The notes beneath the pieces are model-generated. The model searched no databases. It worked only from the letters and a program-made list of their open reading frames with translations, and was not told the origin of the DNA. This document shows, in pieces, positions 61,991 through 64,000 of a stretch of DNA of 64,000 nt. The stretch is from NCBI RefSeq assembly GCF_029227915.1, contig NC_079887.1, positions 17,793,650 through 17,857,649 on the forward strand, read 5' to 3'. Made by a program: the position numbers and the translations under genes. Source of the DNA: Hydractinia symbiolongicarpus (lineage: Eukaryota; Cnidaria; Hydrozoa; Anthoathecata; Hydractiniidae). Numbering within the stretch: position 1 is the first letter of the stretch; every line of letters begins with the position of its first letter.

Positions 61991-64000
61991 TGCCTTCAGA
62001 GGCCTGTAAGCGTAGCTGACGGTGTTATAAAGCCATGGCGCAATGGAGAACGACTTGGGAAGTCTTAGTCCATTGAGAGTGGAAGGATTAGACCATTGTT
62101 AAATAGCGCAGGCATGTGGAACCACGTGCTTTACGTGTAAGGCCTTTATTAGGCATCAAAAGGCCATATTACAGTGTTTAGAGGCCTGTAAGCGTAGTTG
62201 ACTGTGTTTTAAAGACATGACGCAGTGGAAAACAACTTGGGACGTCGTAGTCCATTGACAGTGAAAGGATTAGACCAATGGTAACCTGCGAAGGCACGTG
62301 GAACCACGTGAAGGCTTTTATTAAGCATCAAAAGGCCATATTACAGTCTTTACAGGCCTGTGCGCGTAGTTGACTGTGTTTTAAAGACTTGGCGCAATGG
62401 AAAAAGACTTGGTACGTCGTAGTCTAATGAGAGTTGAAGGACTAGACCAATGATAACCTGCACAGGCACGTGGAACTACGTGATTTATGTGTAAGGCCTT
62501 TATTAGGCAGCAAAAGGCCATTATACAGCGTTTAGAGGCCTGTAAGCGTAGTTGACTGTGTTTTAAAGACATGACGCAATGGAAAACAACTTAGGACGTC
62601 GTAGTCTATAGAGAGTGGAAAGATTAGACCAATGGTAACCTGCGCAGGCACGTGAAACCACGTGATATACGTGTAAGGCCTTTATTAGGTGTCAAAAGGC
62701 ATATTACGGCCTTCAGAGGCCTGTAAGAGTAGTTGACGGTGTTATTAAGCCTAGGCGCAATGGAAAACTACTTGGTACGTCGTAGTCCATTGAGAGTGGA
62801 AGGATTAGACCAATGGTAGCCAGCGCAAACACGTGGAACCACGTGATTTATGTGTAAGGCCTTTATTAGGCAGCAAAAGGCCATATTACAGAGTTTAGAG
62901 GCCTGTAAGCGTAGTTGACTGTGTTTTAAAGACATGACGCAATGGAAAACGATTTGGGACGTCGTAGTCTATAGAGAGTGGAAAGATTAGACCAATGGTA
63001 ACCTGCGCAGGCACGTGAAACCACGTAATTTACGTGTAAGGCTCCTTTTAGGCATCAAAATGCCATTTTACGGTCTTTAGAGGTCTGTAAGCGTAGTTGA
63101 CGGTGTTATAAAGCCATGGCGCAATGGAAAACGACTTGGGAAGTCTTAGTCTATTGAGAGTGGAAGGATTAGACCATTGTTAAACAGCGCAGGCATGTGG
63201 AACCACGTGCTTTACGTGTAAGGCCTTTATTAGGCATCAAAAGGCCATATTACAGTGTTTAGAGGCCTGTAAGCGTAGTTGACTGTGTTTTAAAGACATG
63301 ACGCAGTGGAAAACAACTTGGGACGTCGTAGTCCATTGACAGTGAAAGGATTAGACCAATGGTAACCTGCGCAGGCACGTGAAACCACGTGATTTACGTG
63401 TAAGGCTCTTTTTAGGCATCAAAATGCCATATTACGGCGTTTAGAGGCCTTTGCGCGTAGTTCATTGCGTTTTAAAGACATGGCGCAATGGATAACGATT
63501 TGGGACGTCGTAGTCTATAGAGAGTGGCAAGGTTAGACCAATGGTAACCTGCGCAGGCGCGTGAAACCACGTGATTTACGTGTAAGGCTTTTATTAAGTG
63601 TCAAAAGGCATATTACGGCCTTCAGAGGCCTGTAAGAGTAGTTGACGGTGTTATTAAGCCTAGGCGCAATGGAAAACGACTTGGTACGTCGTAGTCTGTT
63701 GATGGTGGAAGGATTAGACCAATGGTAACCAGCGCAAGCACGTGGAACCACGTGATTTATGTGTAAGGCCTTTATTAGGCAGCAAAAGGCCATATTACAG
63801 CGTTTAGAGGCCTGTAAGCGTAGTTGACTGTGTTTTAAAGACATGACGCAATGGAAAACGATTTGGGACGTCGTAGTCTATAGAGAGTGGAAAGATTAGA
63901 CCAATGGTAACCTGCGCAGGCACGTGAAACCACGTGATTTACGTGTAAGGCCTTTATTAGACATCAAAAAGCCATATTACAGTGTTTAGAGGCTTGTGCG
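61991..64000 (+). repeat. Third partial copy of the 12-kb segment end
   Basis: Matches 58.02-59.6 kb (and 46.25-47.7 kb): cgtagctgacgg near 62005, taaatagcgcagg near 62100, the 10-bp deletion at 62305, gtgatatacg at 62664. The offset to copy 2 goes from 3988 to 4352 because two monomers (P 62758, Q 62939) are inserted before R 63121. The array continues beyond the window end. Confidence 0.88.

Larger units (their letters stand above)
1..64000 (+). repeat. Uninterrupted 182-bp satellite array
   Basis: The whole window is made of head-to-tail copies of a 181-182 bp monomer. Successive starts (caatgg or cagtgg) in the first kilobase fall at 1, 183, 365, 546, 728, 910 and 1092, and this spacing continues to the last start near 63850. 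All copies have the same orientation; I saw no inverted block, transposon or unique sequence. Seven monomer classes (P, Q, R, S, T, U, V, defined in the summary) alternate in changing orders. A monomer near 180 bp is a common size for plant and animal centromeric satellites and is close to a nucleosome repeat length. Centromeric or pericentromeric location is therefore likely, but it is inferred. The family is not recognised. Confidence 0.97.

Noticed and set aside
1-64000. CRISPR array
   Set aside because: The repeats are 182 bp and directly adjacent, with no unique spacers, and there are no cas genes.
1-64000. rDNA spacer or 5S rRNA tandem array
   Set aside because: I find no conserved 5S or 45S rRNA stretch and no T-run terminator in the monomer.
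1-64000. CENP-B box
   Set aside because: The closest phrase is ttcgtagtgcgttgag in class V, which lacks the required A and CGGG. No match was seen on either strand in the classes I read; a full scan was not possible by eye.
1-64000. Transposon insertion or inverted array segment
   Set aside because: Monomer phase and orientation can be followed through the whole window; every irregular stretch is explained by a shortened or fused monomer.
1-64000. Assignment to a named satellite family or species
   Set aside because: The monomer does not match the Arabidopsis 178-bp or human alpha satellite sequence as I know them, and I could not search a repeat library.

Overview
The window is 64 kb of one uninterrupted tandem satellite DNA array. 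I see no protein gene, RNA gene, transposon or unique sequence. The array runs off both ends, so its true length exceeds 64 kb. The basic monomer is 181-182 bp, phased here on the recurring start caatgg/cagtgg, which gives roughly 350 monomers, all in the same orientation. One fully counted monomer (24002-24183) is about 44.5% GC with about 10 CpGs. Monomer size, head-to-tail order, higher-order repeat (HOR) structure and lack of genes point to a eukaryotic nuclear genome, most likely a centromeric or pericentromeric/heterochromatic block. I do not recognise the family and cannot name the species.

Monomers fall into recurrent classes, named by me from the segment after the start: P (ctattgatggtggaagg), Q (ctatagagagtgg), R (gaagtcttagtc), S (gagagtggagggatta), T (ctaatgagagttgaagg), U (ccattgacagtgaaagg), V (gcgttgagagtgtaagg). 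Their order produces several different HOR registers in adjoining domains.

Layout. 1-8.3 kb: a 14-monomer unit of 2545 bp in two near-identical full copies (2908-5452, 5453-7997), flanked by a partial, rearranged copy (1-2290) and a short third start. 8.3-9.8 kb: mosaic. 9.8-16.1 kb: three copies of a 12-piece unit (2102, 2089 and about 2103 bp) that includes a 105-bp truncated monomer. 16.1-22.7 kb: mosaic, with one 1636-bp (9-monomer) spacing. 22.7-27.8 kb: a 5-monomer unit S-U-V-R-V (909 bp) nested in a 12-monomer 2182-bp duplication. 26.4-30.4 kb: a 2001-bp (11-monomer) tandem duplication. 30.4-33.1 kb: mosaic with two broken monomers. 33.1-35.75 kb: two copies of a 1318-bp unit containing 55-bp and 172-bp monomer derivatives. 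36.75-60.1 kb: a tandem segmental duplication with a period of about 12 kb, its copies differing by whole-monomer indels. 60.25-62.0 kb: a displaced copy of 30.55-32.3 kb. 62.0-64.0 kb: a third partial copy of the end of the 12-kb segment.

The nested and displaced copies fit ongoing unequal exchange, amplification and gene conversion. Within monomers the most striking constant feature is a run of three ACGT cores spaced 10 and 9 bp apart, two of them inside CACGTG palindromes that form a dyad. All apparent reading frames are by-products of the repeat. I found no previously undescribed protein- or RNA-based system; what is interesting here is the structure and evolution of the satellite.
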